A stretch of DNA of 64,000 bases from Gnetum montanum (taxonomy: Eukaryota; Streptophyta; Gnetopsida; Gnetales; Gnetaceae), in assembly GCA_015680685.1 (NCBI GenBank), contig MNCI01000177.1, positions 350,912 to 414,911 on the forward strand. Direction: 5' to 3'. Under the pieces are notes generated by a model. That model was given only the letters and a program-made list of their open reading frames with translations. It was not told the DNA's origin and searched no databases. Position 1 is the first letter of the stretch. Each line of letters begins with the position of its first letter. A program made the position numbers and the translations under genes. Positions 1 to 12,699 of the stretch are shown piece by piece.

Positions 1-2907
1 AGTTGGTTTAGCTACTTTATAGTAAGTGATGGAATACTACCTCAACATAACCTATCCTTCTTACTTTCATAGCTTTTGTAGCTACTTATCTTGTGATATC
101 TTTGCTTAGTTCACTATGCTAAATTTCTTGAATTCTAAATCAAGGTATAATCATTAGTTTCTTAACTTAATCGAATAACAATATCTAAGAGTCATAACTC
201 CTTACATAGGATATGAGAACACAAGAACTTAATAACATATAATAATAACAAAGACATGGAATAAAAGAAATGAAGAAAAATAAAGATCAAGAATGTAAGG
301 AAAATTGGGATAAGAAAGTGGCATTGGAAAAATATCCATAGGAATGCTTGTAAATTACAAGAGTTTATGAAACATAATGATTCATAAAATTACAAATGAA
401 AAAAGGCCTATGCCATAGAAGAAAATAAGAGTAGTAGTTAGTAATACAAAAATACAAAGATGATACATGCAGATATCATGAAATACAAAGTTCATAACAG
501 TATTTTGACCATCACAACCAAAAGGTTTAAGAAGTGAGTTGTAATTTATGAAGCAAGTCTTTCAAGAGACATGTGCAATCCCTATAGCATAGGATCCAGT
601 TTCCTAAAGAAAAAGATAAGGTTTAAGTTATGTCACAAATACCTTGTTCTAGCTTCTTAAATAAGAAGAAAAGGTCATCAAAAAGATTACTATGAAGAAG
701 AAAAGAAGGCAAAAGGCATATGAAGAAGTATCTTGTATAGTTGAGTGAAGCTAATTCAAGAATGATTTAGTAAAGTTAAGAAATAAGTTAAGCTGAAGAA
801 CACTTAATAAAGTCTACATACAAAAGTTTGTAATATAATAAGCTACAATTAACAACCATAAGTGTATTATCAACTTATAATGAAGGAGCATATATGATTT
901 TAAAGAAGATGCACTATCAGAGAATAAGCAACATAACCAAAGAATAAGAAGTTCTTATGAACTTAGTTTAGTAGAATCTACAATTACAAGAAGTCCAAAG
1001 ATGATAATTATGAATTAGCAAGATTAGGAATAGGTACTAAGTTACAGAATTAGTAGAATTTACTTCTATTCATCATAACAAGATTTATAAACAACTCAAT
1101 CAATAAGAGTTAGAATACTTATAATGACTAAGACTATGAAGAGTAGTTATCATTATGAAGAAAGTTATGATCTTACAATTCTACAATATTACTTCCAACT
1201 CATTAGATCTTGAAGAATTTTAAAGATAACTTAGAGAATGTAATTTATAACAATATTTTTATAAATGATGTTTATAAGTAGTCATTTATGAAAAATGCAT
1301 CTCTATGTAAAAGATCTTGAGGTAACAAAATTGTGTTACAAATGCAACAAAAATCAACAAAAGGAAAATCTAATACACTAGTTATCTTTTGGAGTTGGAC
1401 ATATCTAGAACTTTATTTTCTATTATTTTATATTATTATATAATATAACATTTTATAGTGCTTAGGAGATGTTCCATTTTCTTTTCATTTTCATACTTGT
1501 GATTCAGAGCTTTCTTACTTTATGGTTTTATAGATCATCATCACCATAACATTTTGGCTTACAAATGCTTCCTTTGTCTATTGTTCCAAAACCATCTTAC
1601 TTTGTATTGATTCACATTATTTTATCTTATATTATGCATACTTATGAAGTGTAGACTTGGGTTTCTATATACTTTACAAATAGTTATTTCTCTCGTTGAA
1701 TCATTATACCCTTTAGTAACTACTAATAACTTAAGTTAAGAAACTAATAATTTTATCTTACATTAAGAGAGTATATTCTAATAGTTAGAAACAAAAAGTT
1801 TGTAGAAAAATTATTCATTCATTAGTTAATAATGATGTATTTGAACCTTTTAACCTCTTTCTTTATACTAGATTAGCTGAGTTGAATAATCCTTAGTATT
1901 ATAGTTGCAATTTAGCAAAAAAATATGCTAACATCATATCTTAGGTAGTGGAACAATTAAAATACATTAAATTATACATGCATGTCTACCTATTACTCAT
2001 GACCAAGGTTAAATTACTTAAATTATATAGTTTGGTCTATATTAAGTAAGCTAATCTTAGTAAAAAACTAATTTTAGTTTCTTTCCAAATCATTAAAAAT
2101 AATCATAATATGTAGGCATATAAAACTGTATCATAAAGTATTCTTTGAAATGATTTCATTAGTACTAATTTCATCCTGATTCGAGTCATGGTTGTGGGAA
2201 AATATCATTTTAAGTTTTGTGGGAAATACACAAATTAATATAAATTTAAAAATTTAAAAAGGTAAATTTAATAGCTCAAAAAATTTTAACCACTTGAGAT
2301 TTAAACCTATGATTTCTTAATTAATAGATAAAATTCTTAAAGCCCATTAGTATGAACACTAGACTAATCTGATTGGTTGGTAAAATAAGCTAACATTCTC
2401 TAGTAAGCCTTAAAAAATAGATAAACAACCAAACTAGAATTTTTTGAAAATTTAATTATAAATATTTATAAATGAAAAATCAACAAATTGTATATTTATA
2501 AAATTTAAAGATTATATACACATAGATACATATTTCATACCTATTTATGTATGTATAAAATATAAAAAACTAAATTTTATAACTTCAACTAATACTAAAA
2601 AAATAAATATAGAATAATAAATCATCATCCTAGACTTATCCTAAAATAGGATTAACTAAATACATAATAATCAATCATTATTATTATTATAACTTTATGT
2701 TATCTAAAGTTAACTATGTAAAAAATGTGAAAAAAAAGGAAAGTGCACAAATAGACTTGTAATTAATGTTATTATGATAAAATTTTTAAGATAAAAAAAA
2801 TAGTTTTACCTTCACCTTCACTTCTACCATCTCATCTTGTATTACATACTCTAGCTAGAATTATTTTTGCAAAATCCTCATTCGCTCTCTCATAACCCCA
2901 GAGAGTA

Positions 2908-3027
2908 ACCATCACTTCCTACCTCCATTAGAGTTAATGGTGCCCACTAACATGATCACTCCCTAACACCATTACTACCTACCTCAATTTGAGTTGATGA
3001 TGCTTATCACCATTATCATCCCATAAA
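2908..3027. repeat. 60-bp imperfect tandem duplication
   Basis: Two adjacent 60-bp units, 2908-2967 and 2968-3027, share the frame ACC-AT-ACT-CCTACCTC, then GAGTT-ATG-TGC, then ATCA-TCCC. They differ by scattered substitutions, so this is an old duplication. No coding role is visible. Confidence 0.6.
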
Positions 3028-3569
3028 ATTTATTTTTTAAAGAAAAAAATCACATTATTTAATGTTTATAAATAATAAGTTACCTACCATAATTACATTT
3101 GGTAAATTAATAAGATGGATAAATTGACAATATGTAAGAGTTAGTTTTGCAAAGCTAAAGGATTTAACATTTTTAAGTATTTAAACCTTTTAAATTAAAT
3201 GACATATATTTGAACATTTTAAATTTCATAACTAAATAACTAAACCATAAGAACACAACTATGTTGAAATATAACATAAAAAATGATAATAACCCATAAG
3301 GTCAATTGAATGCATAATTATAAGATTTTAAAATATATTGCTATACTACACATAGTTTTAACATATTTTAAATTGAGAATAATATAAATTTTAACTTTAT
3401 GAAATTTATTTTTAAAAATTTTTATTAGAAACCTTAACCTTAGCATATGGTGTTCATTTGAAATAAAGAGATAATCATTTGTTACATTTTTGTTCCTTTT
3501 GGATATGGTGGAATAGTTATTTTTAGCATAGGATGACTAGAGAAATGGGTTTGGGAAGAAATTTCGTGT

Positions 3570-3960
3570 CCCATTTTTAGTAAACCCTACTATAACTTTA
3601 TATGATTTAATGATCATAATTTTGAACTAGGAAGCTATTTTTAATTAATAAATAGTCATTTTTTATAGACTTTGGCCTTGTAGACATATTGGAAGGGTCT
3701 CAATCATCACCTAAGAGCTTATAAATTAGATAGTTAACCTCATTTTAAAGTATGTCTTAATCGCCTTAGTAACTCAAATTACCATAACTTGTAAATCTAA
3801 TGCCTATTTTGGATAAATATATAGTCATTTTTAACTTTCTTTTGCCTTTTCAATCTAATGGTGATGTCATATTGATCATATAAAAACTTAATAAATAGGT
3901 GATAATTTTAAACCATAACTTAGTAGACCTTTAGCTTTAATAGTTTTAACTCAAAATCTA
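3570..3960. repeat. Segment resembling internal DNA of element C
   Basis: The phrase AATAGTCATTTTTAAC, followed by TTTTGCC.TTTTCAATC, then AATGGTGATGTCATATTGATCA, recurs in reverse complement around 35985-36060, where the order of words is the same. It also recurs in weaker form around 36150-36230. This suggests another decayed copy of the element C interior. I judged it by eye; the ends are approximate. Confidence 0.4.
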
Positions 3961-6900
3961 GTATCTTTGTTCTTGTTCATATTTGGCAACATGAATTTTT
4001 CTTTATATTGCAAAAAGAAAGGAATAACCATTAATATCACATGAACATAATAAGTTGTAAAATAACATTCTTAAGATTATAGGGGACAAAGATACAACAC
4101 ATGTAAAAATTAAGTTATGAAACCTAAGTTAAATGGAAATCGAACAAGCTTAAATGTAGAAGAGGCCCACACATCAATTATATGAAGAGGTGTGTCATAG
4201 AGAAGATACATAGAAAAGAGGATATGAATGAATATGGAAAGTAACAATCAATGTTAACAAATGAGCTCTAGAAGTAGGTATAACACTCTTGAAAAGCAAG
4301 TGTGTATCAAGTTCATTTGTATATTATAAACATTCAAGAATAAGAAGGAAACCATGATTTATGTTGAATTTGAATGATGGAAACCAAATCTATAAGGGAG
4401 ATGATGAAGGTGTGAACTGGTCATATGAAAAATGGAAGATAAAAGCTTCTAATGAGGATGAAACCAATGTAGAGAAGAAGATATATAAATTGAATGTATC
4501 ACCATTCATTCTATATAAAACCGAGCTAAATAATGGTGAACTCTTAACTAATAAGTTAAGTGAGCAAAATAGAATCCTTAACAAAATATGATTATATAGG
4601 AAAGGGTTATAACAACAATGATAAAACCCATAGGAGATTGGAATATTTATTTCATTCACAGAAGATTTAAATTTCAAGCAATGGAACAATTCATGATTCA
4701 TTCTAAAGGATGAAATTACCATATATACCTATGGAAATTTAATAATAGTTTTAATAATGTTTCTAGTGAGAAAAATATTTATTCTAGAAATCAATTTTTC
4801 TACAATTTCTATGTTAATTATTTGCATAATATCTAACATTTTTCTCTTTTCGTTAATAAAGTGTTTTTTTTCAAATTCACATCTTAGTAAATCAAAAATT
4901 ACCATATAGTATTTGGATGTATATGAACTTCTTTTAAAGTCCCCATAGAAGAGATTATTAGCAGTAAATAACTTCATTCTTGATGAATTTTTTTTATTTT
5001 ATGAAAGATGAGATTACCCTATGAATTCCCTAATTAATTATTTCCTAATTATGTTTCTTACTTAGATATTAAGCACTTTAAGAATATCATGTTGTTAGTT
5101 GTTAGTTATAAGCTTTTAAAAACCATATAAATAAGAATTATACCAAATTATATTTTTTATTATGAAACTTTAATTTTAAAAAATTAAAATTGATAGTATA
5201 TGTTTAAGATATTATAAGGAAACATTATACAAATGATTTATGACTTTTCTTTTCAATGGTTGACCATGAGTTTGAAGTCCATTATATAATATCTTAGCAT
5301 TCAAATTTACATATGTTTCAAATATAACACCATTTAAATAGCTAATAAAATTATTCATTTTCTTAGATATTCGTGTAGTACTTTAAAATATTTTTTTTTT
5401 TGAAGATTAAGCATGATTAGCTTTCTACCATTTTTCTCCACTAGATGTCATGTATGATACTTTAGGTAGATTATAGATATTATTGCTTACATGTAGGTAA
5501 AGTTTTTTCATGCAAAGATTTGAATACTAGGATTGATCTTTCATGTATTTGTATTTTCATGGGTGCTTAGATAGGTTAATGAAAATTGGAATAAAGCTTT
5601 TATAGATATAATTTTAAATCATACACTTATTATTGAATGGTTTAAGTTTATATGTAACACATTGTAACCATTTTTCAAGCCTTTGTGGGTTAAGGACATA
5701 GGTACACTATTGCACTCACTCTACACCATATTAACTTTTATTAAATTTACACCATATTGATGCTTGGAAAACAAAGGTGTAACAGTGTCAAAATTAAACC
5801 ATGGTTGATATTAGATCAAGAATGTACTTAATAAGTATATTTAATTTTCTTTACCAAAATAGTAATCAAATAACAATAACATAACCTAAAAGAATAATGC
5901 CCTAATAAAAACATTTCAATTGAAAAGGAAGCAAATTTTCTATGTGTAAATAATGTGATCCACTAGTTTCTACTTTGTATACAAAATAAGTCTCTCTTTA
6001 AAAGCTCTTTTGGTGTTTGTTTATGCTTTTCTTATTAGTATCTATATCAATAAACATTAAGCAGTCATCCTTAATGTTATAAAATGTCATGACAAGAATT
6101 GATTTTTATCTATAATTTTAGCTATTTAGTTTCAAAGTTTTTGAGATCTCTTTAAAGTTTACTTTAGATTTTTAAAGATCATATTTGCAAAAAGGTAGTT
6201 AAATTTTTTCCTAAAACCTAATAAATTCAAGAGTTCATGTATAGTAACACATATAATAATGAATCCTCTTTCACTAAATAACTTTAGAAACTTACTTATA
6301 CAACCACTAGAAATAATAACATATATAATAACTTGGGATAAGATGTAATAAATAAAATTATAAATTATAAACTTGGTAGATTTTTAGAAACTGAATGTCA
6401 CCACATGGCTACTACCATTTATACAATGAAGAGTAAAATAAAGAAAAATCTATAACACCCATGAATGTTGTTTCATATGTATTGCCAATAATTCTATTTT
6501 CAAGTTCTATATCCAAATGAAACCTAAGGAAGAATTTAGGGATATAGATTATGTATCTTGACATGATTGATCTATACCAACTAGGGTAAAATAAAATTAG
6601 GTAAAGCATTAATGAAACTAAGAGAAAATTATATAGGTCACTAATGGTGTCATAAAAAAATTGCATGAGAAAATAGATGGTAGCATAAGGTGGCATTGTT
6701 GGTGAGAGAAAATCATGTAGGGTACCACTTGTGGCAAGAAAAATCATGCAAGGCATAAAATAGTAGTGGTAGGTATCATGCTCAAATACCAAGTAATAAT
6801 GCAAACTAGCATAGGATACTAAGGATACCAATCAATAAAGTATATGTTGGTGCTAAAATAGTGAAGATAGGGTAGATAGAGATAGTAGACATAGTGGTAA

Positions 6901-7004
6901 AAACAAGATGGACAATAACGTAGCACAATGGTGGAGAAAGAAGAACAAGCAAACTATAAGTGAGTATAATGTCTAAAGTTGATGAGTCATGAATTTGCTA
7001 GCTA

Positions 7005-7118
7005 TGATATCACACCTGTGATATCACAGTGGTTGTGATATCACTACCATGATATCACAGCTGTGATATCTCATGGGCCACGATATCATGTCCTTCCCAC
7101 CACAATGTCTATAAATAA
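7005..7118 (+). promoter_or_regulatory. U3 palindrome array and TATA box of element A
   Basis: Six copies of GATATC, most in the form GTGATATCAC, are spaced alternately about 14 and 17 bp from end to start. They end about 20 bp before CTATAAATAA. The partner LTR has five copies. A dense array of one palindrome directly upstream of a TATA box reads as a transcription-factor binding array that forms the LTR enhancer. That role is inferred. Confidence 0.75.
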
Positions 7119-7246
7119 GAGGCGAATTTCCCAATTTTAGGCATCTAGTTTTAGTTCCTTAGCAAAGCTCTCACAGTTTTCCCCTTCTAGAGATAGAATA
7201 TTTTTCAGTGTCTACCCATAATGTGGTGATTGTAATTGTACGGCAT

Positions 7247-7297
7247 CCTTATTTGAGTGTGACGTACTTGGACATGCACATGACTTGAAATAAAGAT
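7247..7297 (+). promoter_or_regulatory. Poly(A)-signal hairpin in LTR R region
   Basis: CCTTATTT is followed about 32 nt later by its near complement AAATAAAG, which contains the AATAAA signal. The same arrangement occurs in every LTR of this family: solo LTR 8889-8948, F 49789-49842, and B, D and E on the minus strand. Confidence 0.6.
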
Positions 7298-7845
7298 CGA
7301 GATTACTTCATCATTGCAACATTCACTTAGTTTAATTATTTATTTATTTACTTGTTATTTACTACTTTCCTAATTAATATCTCTCACCCTTACCTCCTAG
7401 AATGTGGAATGAGCACGACTTAATCATGAGCATTTAAGTGTGACTACTTGGTACCTAGTGGCATACCTAGGCCATGCACTTGGTAATCCCAGTGGTAGTT
7501 GTGCACGAGGTCCAAGATGTGTACGGATGATTAAGGAATGGATGCTCATCGCACTTAGGCTAGTTTAGATTTTCTCTTACCTTTTCCTCCTAGCTTAGCT
7601 TAGTTAATATTATTTTCCACTACCTTCAGGAGTAACGTTATATTAGGATCACATCATACACCTCATTCTAGACTAAACCATACGTGACAAAGATAATACT
7701 AGTCCAAGTGGGAAGACAACAAACTGTGACCTAAGGATAACTATCTGAGTGCCACAACTAGTTTGTCTACGGAGTTCGACTGGATCAGATGTGAAAACGC
7801 TCGTATTCCTATGGTTGAGTGTAGGGGTATCTCATCACTCATCAT

Positions 7846-7865
7846 TGGTGCTGTTACCGGGGACG
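7846..7865 (+). promoter_or_regulatory. Primer binding site of element A (tRNA-Asp type)
   Basis: Two bases after the LTR the sequence reads TGGTGCTGTTACCGGGGAC. It matches the complement of the plant tRNA-Asp 3' end (TGGCGCCGTTGCCGGGGATC) at 15 of the first 18 positions. The three differences are C-to-T or G-to-A transitions. Confidence 0.85.
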
Positions 7866-7985
7866 GTGCTAGTTATCTAGATTAGTTATATCATACAAGA
7901 TCACTGTAAAGGACTTAATGATATATCTTTTAGAAAGAATTAATTATAAAAAGTCACATATGAATTCGCACATAGTGTCACAACC

Positions 7986-10900
7986 ATGCCTCTTCTACAA
8001 GACTATGATAATGTGACATCTAGTGAGGCAGTTCATTGGAGAACCAACAAGTTAGATGAAAATGAAGATTGGAGTACTCAACCTTATGCAGGTGTCCCCT
8101 ACGTTTATGAACATCCCAACAATACTCAAAGACTCTTGTCATCCATCTCTAACACCTCTAGTGAGGATGAGACATCCCATAGAATGAGAAGGCCCGAAAG
8201 GCCTAGGACCTTCTCAATAACTAATAAGAACTTACTTGGGGATGATTGGAAGACTTACAAAAGTCATAATGAGTTTTATAGTTCCTTCTCTTCCTCTACT
8301 TCTTCAACGTTAGATTGTGACATGAATGACTATCTTTCAAGGGATTGATGTAGAACTAAAAATTGAGCTCACAAAGAAAATCAAGAACGCCAACATAAAC
8401 AAAGGCAACATCATCCCAACTTACAAACTCACAACCTACTTAGTGATGATAAACCCCTACTGGCCACTAAGAGCCTAACACAAATACAAGAGACTATTTG
8501 AATCTCCTGTAGGCATCGTAAAGAGAGCTATCTACCCAGGCTTGATTTAAACAACTTTCCTACTTTTTCAGGAGGCTATGACTTAGATCCACATCAACAT
8601 TTATTAGCCTTATATGATGCCTGCTAATGAGACACAATTCATATAGGCCGCGATATCACGTCCGCCATGATATCGCATCCCCCACGATATCATGTATGTG
8701 ATATCGCATCTTTCCTATAATATCGCATACGCAATATCCCAGTCTGCCGCCATATCTATAAATAAGATGCAGCTCTCCCTTGTGCTGGATCCCAGTTTAT
8801 AAGTAGCAAAGCTCTGGCAGTTTGATCCCTCTAGAGTTAGATTTTTTCCCGTGTCTGCCCGCAGTGTGGTGAATGTAATTGTACAGTGTCTTTATTCGAG
8901 TGTGTCGTACTTGGACACGCACATGACCAGAAACTGGAAATAAAGATCAATATTACTTCATCATTGCAGCATTCACTTAGTTTATTTATTTGTTTGTTTA
9001 TTTAATGTTATTTATTTCTTTCATAGTGCGGTGTGAGTATGACTTGATTATGAGCATCTACGGATATGTATGGCTAGTCAAGTAATCGGTTACTCATCGT
9101 GATTAGTCTCTCACCCTTAAACTCTTAGAAGTGGAACGAGTACGACTTGATTACGAGCATTTAAGTGTGACTGCTTGGTAGCCTAGTGGTGTAGCTAGGA
9201 TCTATGCTTGGTAACCCAGTGGCGTATTTGGGGTCTGCGCTTGGTAATCCCTGTGGCATACCTAGGGCTATGCTTGGTAGTCCCAGTGGCAGTCGTGCAC
9301 AAAGTCCAAGATGTGTACGGTTGATCAAGGAATTAGTTGCTCATCGTACTTAGGCTAGATTAGATTTTCTTAGCCTTTTCCTCCTATCTTAGCTTAGTTA
9401 GTATTATTTTCCACTACCTTCAGGAGTAGCGTAGATTAGGACACATCATACACCTCATCTAGACTAAACCATACATGACATATGCAATACTAGTCTAGGT
9501 GGGAAGACAGCAAACTACGACCTAAGGCTAACTATCTAGGTTCCACAACTAGTCCATCTGCAGAGTTCGACCAAATTGTGTGTGCGATGCTCGTTTCGTA
9601 TGGTTGAGTGTAGGGGTACCTCGTCACTCATCACCTGCACATCGAACAACATTGATAATGGATGGAAAAAACTTAAGCTCTTTCCTATGACACTTGTTGG
9701 CCAAGCAAAAGTATGGTATAGATAATTAAAACCAAATTTAATACGACGTTGGTCAATAATGGTAGAAGTCTTTAACAAAAAATATCAAACCTACGCAAGA
9801 GTGTCAGCCTTGAGGAAAAAAACCCAAGGATGGAAACAAGCACAACATGAACCCTTGGACATGGCCTTAGAAAGATATTATGCACTATTAAATAATTGTC
9901 CAGGCCATGGGTTTTCTGAGGAAAGGCTAATGTACCATATTATTGATGGGCTACGTAATGAAACAAGAGAGACCTTAGGAATGTATGCCCATGGTCAACT
10001 ATATGAACTACGAACCCATCAAGTCCAAGAGCTTATTACGTGGGTAGAAAAAGAAGAAGGAGAATTAGCTAGATGGGAGAGTGTTGAAAAACATCAATGG
10101 GACTAGAATCTTAACTTAATAAAGGTCCATGATCATAAAAAGGAGAAATCAACAAATCTCAAGGTGGAAACATCATCTTTGCCAATACAACAATCACTAG
10201 AAGAAGCCAAGGAAAAGATCAATAAGATGTTGGATTGGACACATCAAAAGTGTGGAGAATTTATCAATAACATTGGGGATAAAGTTTTGACAACCCAAGA
10301 AGCAGGACAAAACATTAGACATTTAGAGAAAAGGAATGAAGGAAATAAGAGCTCAACTACCAATCATACATATGAATGCAACATATGCCTGTACGATCAC
10401 CCCAAAGGCCAATGCCCAATGCCGAATATTGTTGCATTTATATGAGCATTGGGGAAACATGTTACATCTAGAGTTTGTATAGAGATACTATGTTCGATCA
10501 CAATGGCAACAATCCCAGTTGTGGGGGAGACCACCACTAAACTGGAGACACCCTTCATATTATATGAATCCAAACGCTTATCAAGTTCAACATCTTATTT
10601 CTCCAGCTAGGCCACCATACTCTATCGCACCACATTACTATTCTCCTCAATACTATCAACCCATGCCTCCAACACAACCACCAACTTGTGCACCTTATAC
10701 TCCTCCTAACTTTCAACATTCTCATCCTTTCCCTCCTTCCATAGTGCCACCAACCATTCCTAAGGATCCTGCACCACAACAACAACCCATGAACGTTGCT
10801 TGTGCTAATACTACCAACAATAGTGAGAAACCTCCTCAACATCCAAAGCGCTCCTTCTTTACACATGGCTGTAAGAAGGGACAACACAATTCTGAGGCCA

Positions 10901-11263
10901 CTGCATCCTCCAACTCAGCACAAGCCCCACACTATGGTGCACCCTTACCTTCAAACCCAATGCCTCATGTAACTTCATCAGGGCCACCAACTTAGACTCC
11001 AACAACAATATGACCCAATGGACACAAGAATGGAGAGCGACAACCCAATCCTTGCATACCATATAACAGTCCAAAATATCATAGTAGGTCAACTCATTAT
11101 CCAGGAACTACATCGTATAAATTTCCCCACTATGCTCATTATAATCAAGTGTGTGAACCCCTATGGGGTAAGTATGGCCAAGTTCCAATACTTTCAACAT
11201 GCAAGGATCCTCATCTTCCATTGATTAATCATTGCCATCCTCAACCAATTAGTTATGGGGGAT
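7986..11263 (+). pseudogene. gag of element A, broken and interrupted by a solo LTR
   Basis: The frame starts at ATG 7986 and is open to 8345 (120 aa, acidic and Ser-rich). It resembles the gag N-terminus of element E. The capsid-like core begins near 8540 (FPTFSGGYDLDPHQHL), is cut at 8624 by the solo LTR, and resumes at 9639. An open frame from 9759 to 10103 contains the Retrotrans_gag signature (WYR, VFNKKYQTYARVSALRK, LERYYALLNNCPGHG, YHIIDGLRNETRETLG). A zinc knuckle, C-x2-C-x3-H-x4-C, lies at 10377-10415. A Pro- and Tyr-rich tail runs from 10519 to about 11000. No protease follows. Stops at several points make it non-functional. Confidence 0.85.
8625..9633 (+). mobile_element. Solo LTR nested in element A gag
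   Basis: This 1009-bp LTR belongs to the same family and ends in CTCATCA; its first bases are TAATGAG, a one-base change of TGATGAG. It is flanked by the perfect duplication CCTGC (8620-8624 and 9634-9638). It has six GATATC or AATATC palindromes at about 8645-8745, a TATA box near 8754, and an eight-base stem around AATAAAG. No primer site or internal DNA follows: host gag sequence resumes directly. A solo LTR is the usual product of recombination between the two LTRs of a full element. Confidence 0.95.
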
Positions 11264-11279
11264 ATCCCCCATCCTAAAA

Positions 11280-12690
11280 ATAAGCAGGATTAATAACCAC
11301 TTTTTATTTTCTTTGATTTTACAACTTTTTATTTTTTAGTTTTTCATTTTTCAAATTTTTGTTTTATCTTTTCATCTTTTTGTGTTTTTGTCTTTTTGTG
11401 TTTTTTCTAAGTAATCTCATCTATGAATAAAACACTCATGTGGATCGTTGGTTGAAGTGTGTTTTATGTTATTAAGTCACAAGTGATCAATTATGTGGAC
11501 AATGAGCCCATTACACCCACTCATCCACTCTACAAATAAGAGGTTCTGTTCAAGGGTACAGTGATATTCTTGAAATTCTTAAAAACATAAAATTAATTTT
11601 GTGTTCATTGTACCCAAAATGAAGAAGGATGGACCAAGAGGGAATGATTAGGATGTGACATCAAGGGAACTTGTGGATTCTTTTTGGTGATGTCTATGGG
11701 AGTTATCATGCAACGTGGTTGTACTAAGATCCTTGTAGATCTAATGACAAATGGACACTCAAAAATAAAACGCTATTCTAGGGGGTCCCACTAGAAAGAC
11801 ATGCACCCATGCCTGAAGGTTGGTAGCTTCTCTAGATTCAGTATTTAAGAAAAAAACAAAAAGAGAGAAAAAAAATGCAACAAAACAAAAGTCACTCCTC
11901 CCTTGAACAAAATGCCAAGTGATCGTATGCCTTGTTGTTGTGGTACTCTCATAGTCGCTCATCATGGGATGAAACAATGTGATGTCACTGATCAAAGAAA
12001 TGGACTTCATCCTGATCTTGGAATGATGGGTTAATGACACCTTAATCATGCTTTACACACAGGATTTTTTCTGTCCTGGGCCAGTTACCTCATATCCTAA
12101 TCTCTATGATCCCTTTTATACTTTGTCTCATCTCACTATTCATGTAATTGTAGCTTGTGTTGTGTGTAACATAGAATCCTTACCTCATTCCGGTGATAAT
12201 TACATGTGTGTGTTTTGTGGAGTTAGTGCAGATTACATTTAACCCTTCTAGTGCCCATGGACAATTTAAGTGTGGTTACACAAGGGCATTATAGGTTAGA
12301 ACCTGCTTTGGGGAGGATCCACTTGTGTAATCTTTTGTAATCTTCACTTATTATATAGCTCACACACACCATTTTTCATCCTTAGCTTATTTTTCATAAC
12401 ATTCTTTCCTTACTATTACCCCTCTAAATTTCAACGTTCCCATGAACCATCACATAACATTTTTCTTACCACCCAAGGTTTTATTGATCAGTTACTCCCA
12501 CAAATCATTATTCGTGCCTTCAAAACCATCTAATTACCCGAGAACCCCTTGACAATTGTCCAAATGTCCTTAGTTTGTCCTTTAATTTCAAAAAAAAATA
12601 TTAAAAATTTGGTACATTCTCTAAGTGCCCTAACTTTGATGAAAATATATATATGTGATCCCCCTGGCAACACTTACCATCATTTTCTAC
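11280..12690 (+). other. 3' non-coding domain of element A
   Basis: No protein is encoded here. Directly after gag comes a tract of T-runs (about 11300-11410), as in all five elements. Block 1, CAATGAGCCCATTACACCCA, is at 11500-11533. Block 2, around CTGCTTTGGGGAGGATCCACT, is at about 12283-12328. Both blocks recur in B, E and F, and block 1 with part of block 2 in D. The open frames at 11759-12049 (-) and 12048-12242 (+) have no support. Confidence 0.65.
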
Positions 12691-12699
12691 TATTCATGC

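Larger units (their letters stand above)
1..6979. other. AT-rich intergenic DNA left of element A, no gene recognised
   Basis: No coding frame here shows a domain, codon bias or start context that I can defend. The longest open frames (4361-4591 on +, 4390-4722 and 6412-6831 on -) are short, low in complexity and overlap each other on opposite strands, as expected by chance in AT-rich DNA. The stretch contains a 60-bp direct duplication (2908-3027) and a part that resembles internal DNA of element C (about 3570-3960). It is probably old, decayed transposon sequence. Confidence 0.6.
6980..7844 (+). repeat. 5' LTR of element A
   Basis: The 865-bp LTR has a very short U3 of about 130 bp. It holds six GATATC palindromes (7005-7090) and then a TATA box, CTATAAATAAGAGG, at about 7109. 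A poly(A) signal follows in a potential hairpin (7247-7297). The rest is R/U5, with the repeated phrase on GTGGCATACCTAGG and GGTAATCCC. The 3' LTR is 20 bp shorter, mainly because it lacks one palindrome unit. Confidence 0.93.

Noticed and set aside
6412-6831. 139-aa minus-strand frame that looks like a membrane protein
   Set aside because: Its hydrophobic look comes from AT-rich codons (Phe, Tyr, Leu) in DNA with internal repeats; it has no family match and no conserved partner.
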